This document shows positions 5,813 to 5,980 of a stretch of DNA of 5,980 bases, one piece after another. Below the pieces are notes generated by a model, which did not search any database, had not been told where the DNA came from, and saw only the letters and a program-made list of their open reading frames with translations. The DNA comes from Campylobacteraceae bacterium (lineage in GTDB: Bacteria; Campylobacterota; Campylobacteria; Campylobacterales; Sulfurovaceae), in NCBI GenBank assembly GCA_027063325.1, contig JAMOSA010000280.1:1-5980 (forward strand), read 5' to 3'. The position numbers were made by a program, and so were the translations under genes. How positions within the stretch are numbered: the stretch's first letter is position 1; every line of letters starts with the position of its first letter.

Positions 5813-5980
5813 TTACTCTTCCTCTTTTTTACGGCTTTTTGGCATCATCTCTTTAAATCTTTGGTATGTAATACTTACAGTTTTGCCTGTTTTTGTTTTT
5901 GGAAGTCTTCCTTCCTCTTCGAGAATTCTGTTTAACTCTTCTCTTGCTTTTGTAATAGGCATTCTATCTGCCAAATATCT
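5813..5980 (-). CDS. C-terminal part of an unrecognised gene entering from the right edge
   Basis: Fifty-five codons on the minus strand end in TAA (5815-5813), and the frame is open to the window edge. The visible peptide includes ITKAREELNRILEEEGRLP, then KTKTGKTVSITYQRFKEMM, and ends in the charged tail PKSRKKEEE. It is hydrophilic and rich in Lys, Arg and Glu, with a probable helix in the first half; no membrane segment or known catalytic motif is visible. An internal ATG (5962) could be the start of a 49-residue protein but has no clear ribosome binding site, so the gene more likely begins outside the window. Codon use fits the neighbouring genes and the end abuts a shared terminator, so I take it as real. 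I do not recognise the family. Confidence 0.65.
   Translation of the reverse strand, partial: RYLADRMPITKAREELNRILEEEGRLPKTKTGKTVSITYQRFKEMMPKSRKKEEE

Overview
The window comes from an AT-rich bacterial chromosome. The protein style and compact layout, and -10 boxes that mostly lack good -35 partners, point to a Campylobacterota (epsilonproteobacterial) organism of the Sulfurimonas/Sulfurovum/Arcobacter kind. That assignment is an inference from overall style; there is no rRNA or other phylogenetic marker here.

Layout from left to right. Positions 1-306 hold an intergenic stretch. It contains a hairpin just past the end of the kinase gene, a textbook sigma-70 promoter on the minus strand (TTGACA, 17 bp, TATAAT), a leader of about 190 nt, and what looks like the first ten codons of a minus-strand gene running off the left edge, possibly a DEAD-box RNA helicase. 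Positions 307-3453 (minus) encode a 1048-residue membrane hybrid histidine kinase with an NIT-type extracytoplasmic sensor, a full kinase core, one intact receiver, and two receiver-like domains lacking the usual acidic residues. Positions 3468-4223 (minus) encode a small exported protein that looks like a free-standing PilJ/NarX-type helical sensor domain. It lies 14 bp upstream of the kinase gene and is almost certainly co-transcribed with it. Positions 4224-4588 are a divergent promoter region with candidate promoters and operator-like palindromes for both directions. Positions 4589-5761 (plus) encode a class I aspartate aminotransferase of subgroup Ib. A bidirectional terminator at 5767-5809 separates it from the 3' end of an unrecognised minus-strand gene that enters from the right edge (5813-5980).

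How the genes may work together. The exported PilJ-like protein and the NIT-sensor kinase form an apparent two-gene sensory module. The first would act in the periplasm and the second would carry the signal across the inner membrane into a phosphorelay. No HPt domain and no output regulator are encoded in this window, so the downstream part of the pathway lies elsewhere. The aminotransferase is a housekeeping amino-acid gene transcribed divergently and probably functionally unrelated. The most notable points are the pairing of two different helical sensor types in one operon, the two degenerate receivers flanking a working one, and the strong promoter with a long, small-ORF-containing leader at the left edge.
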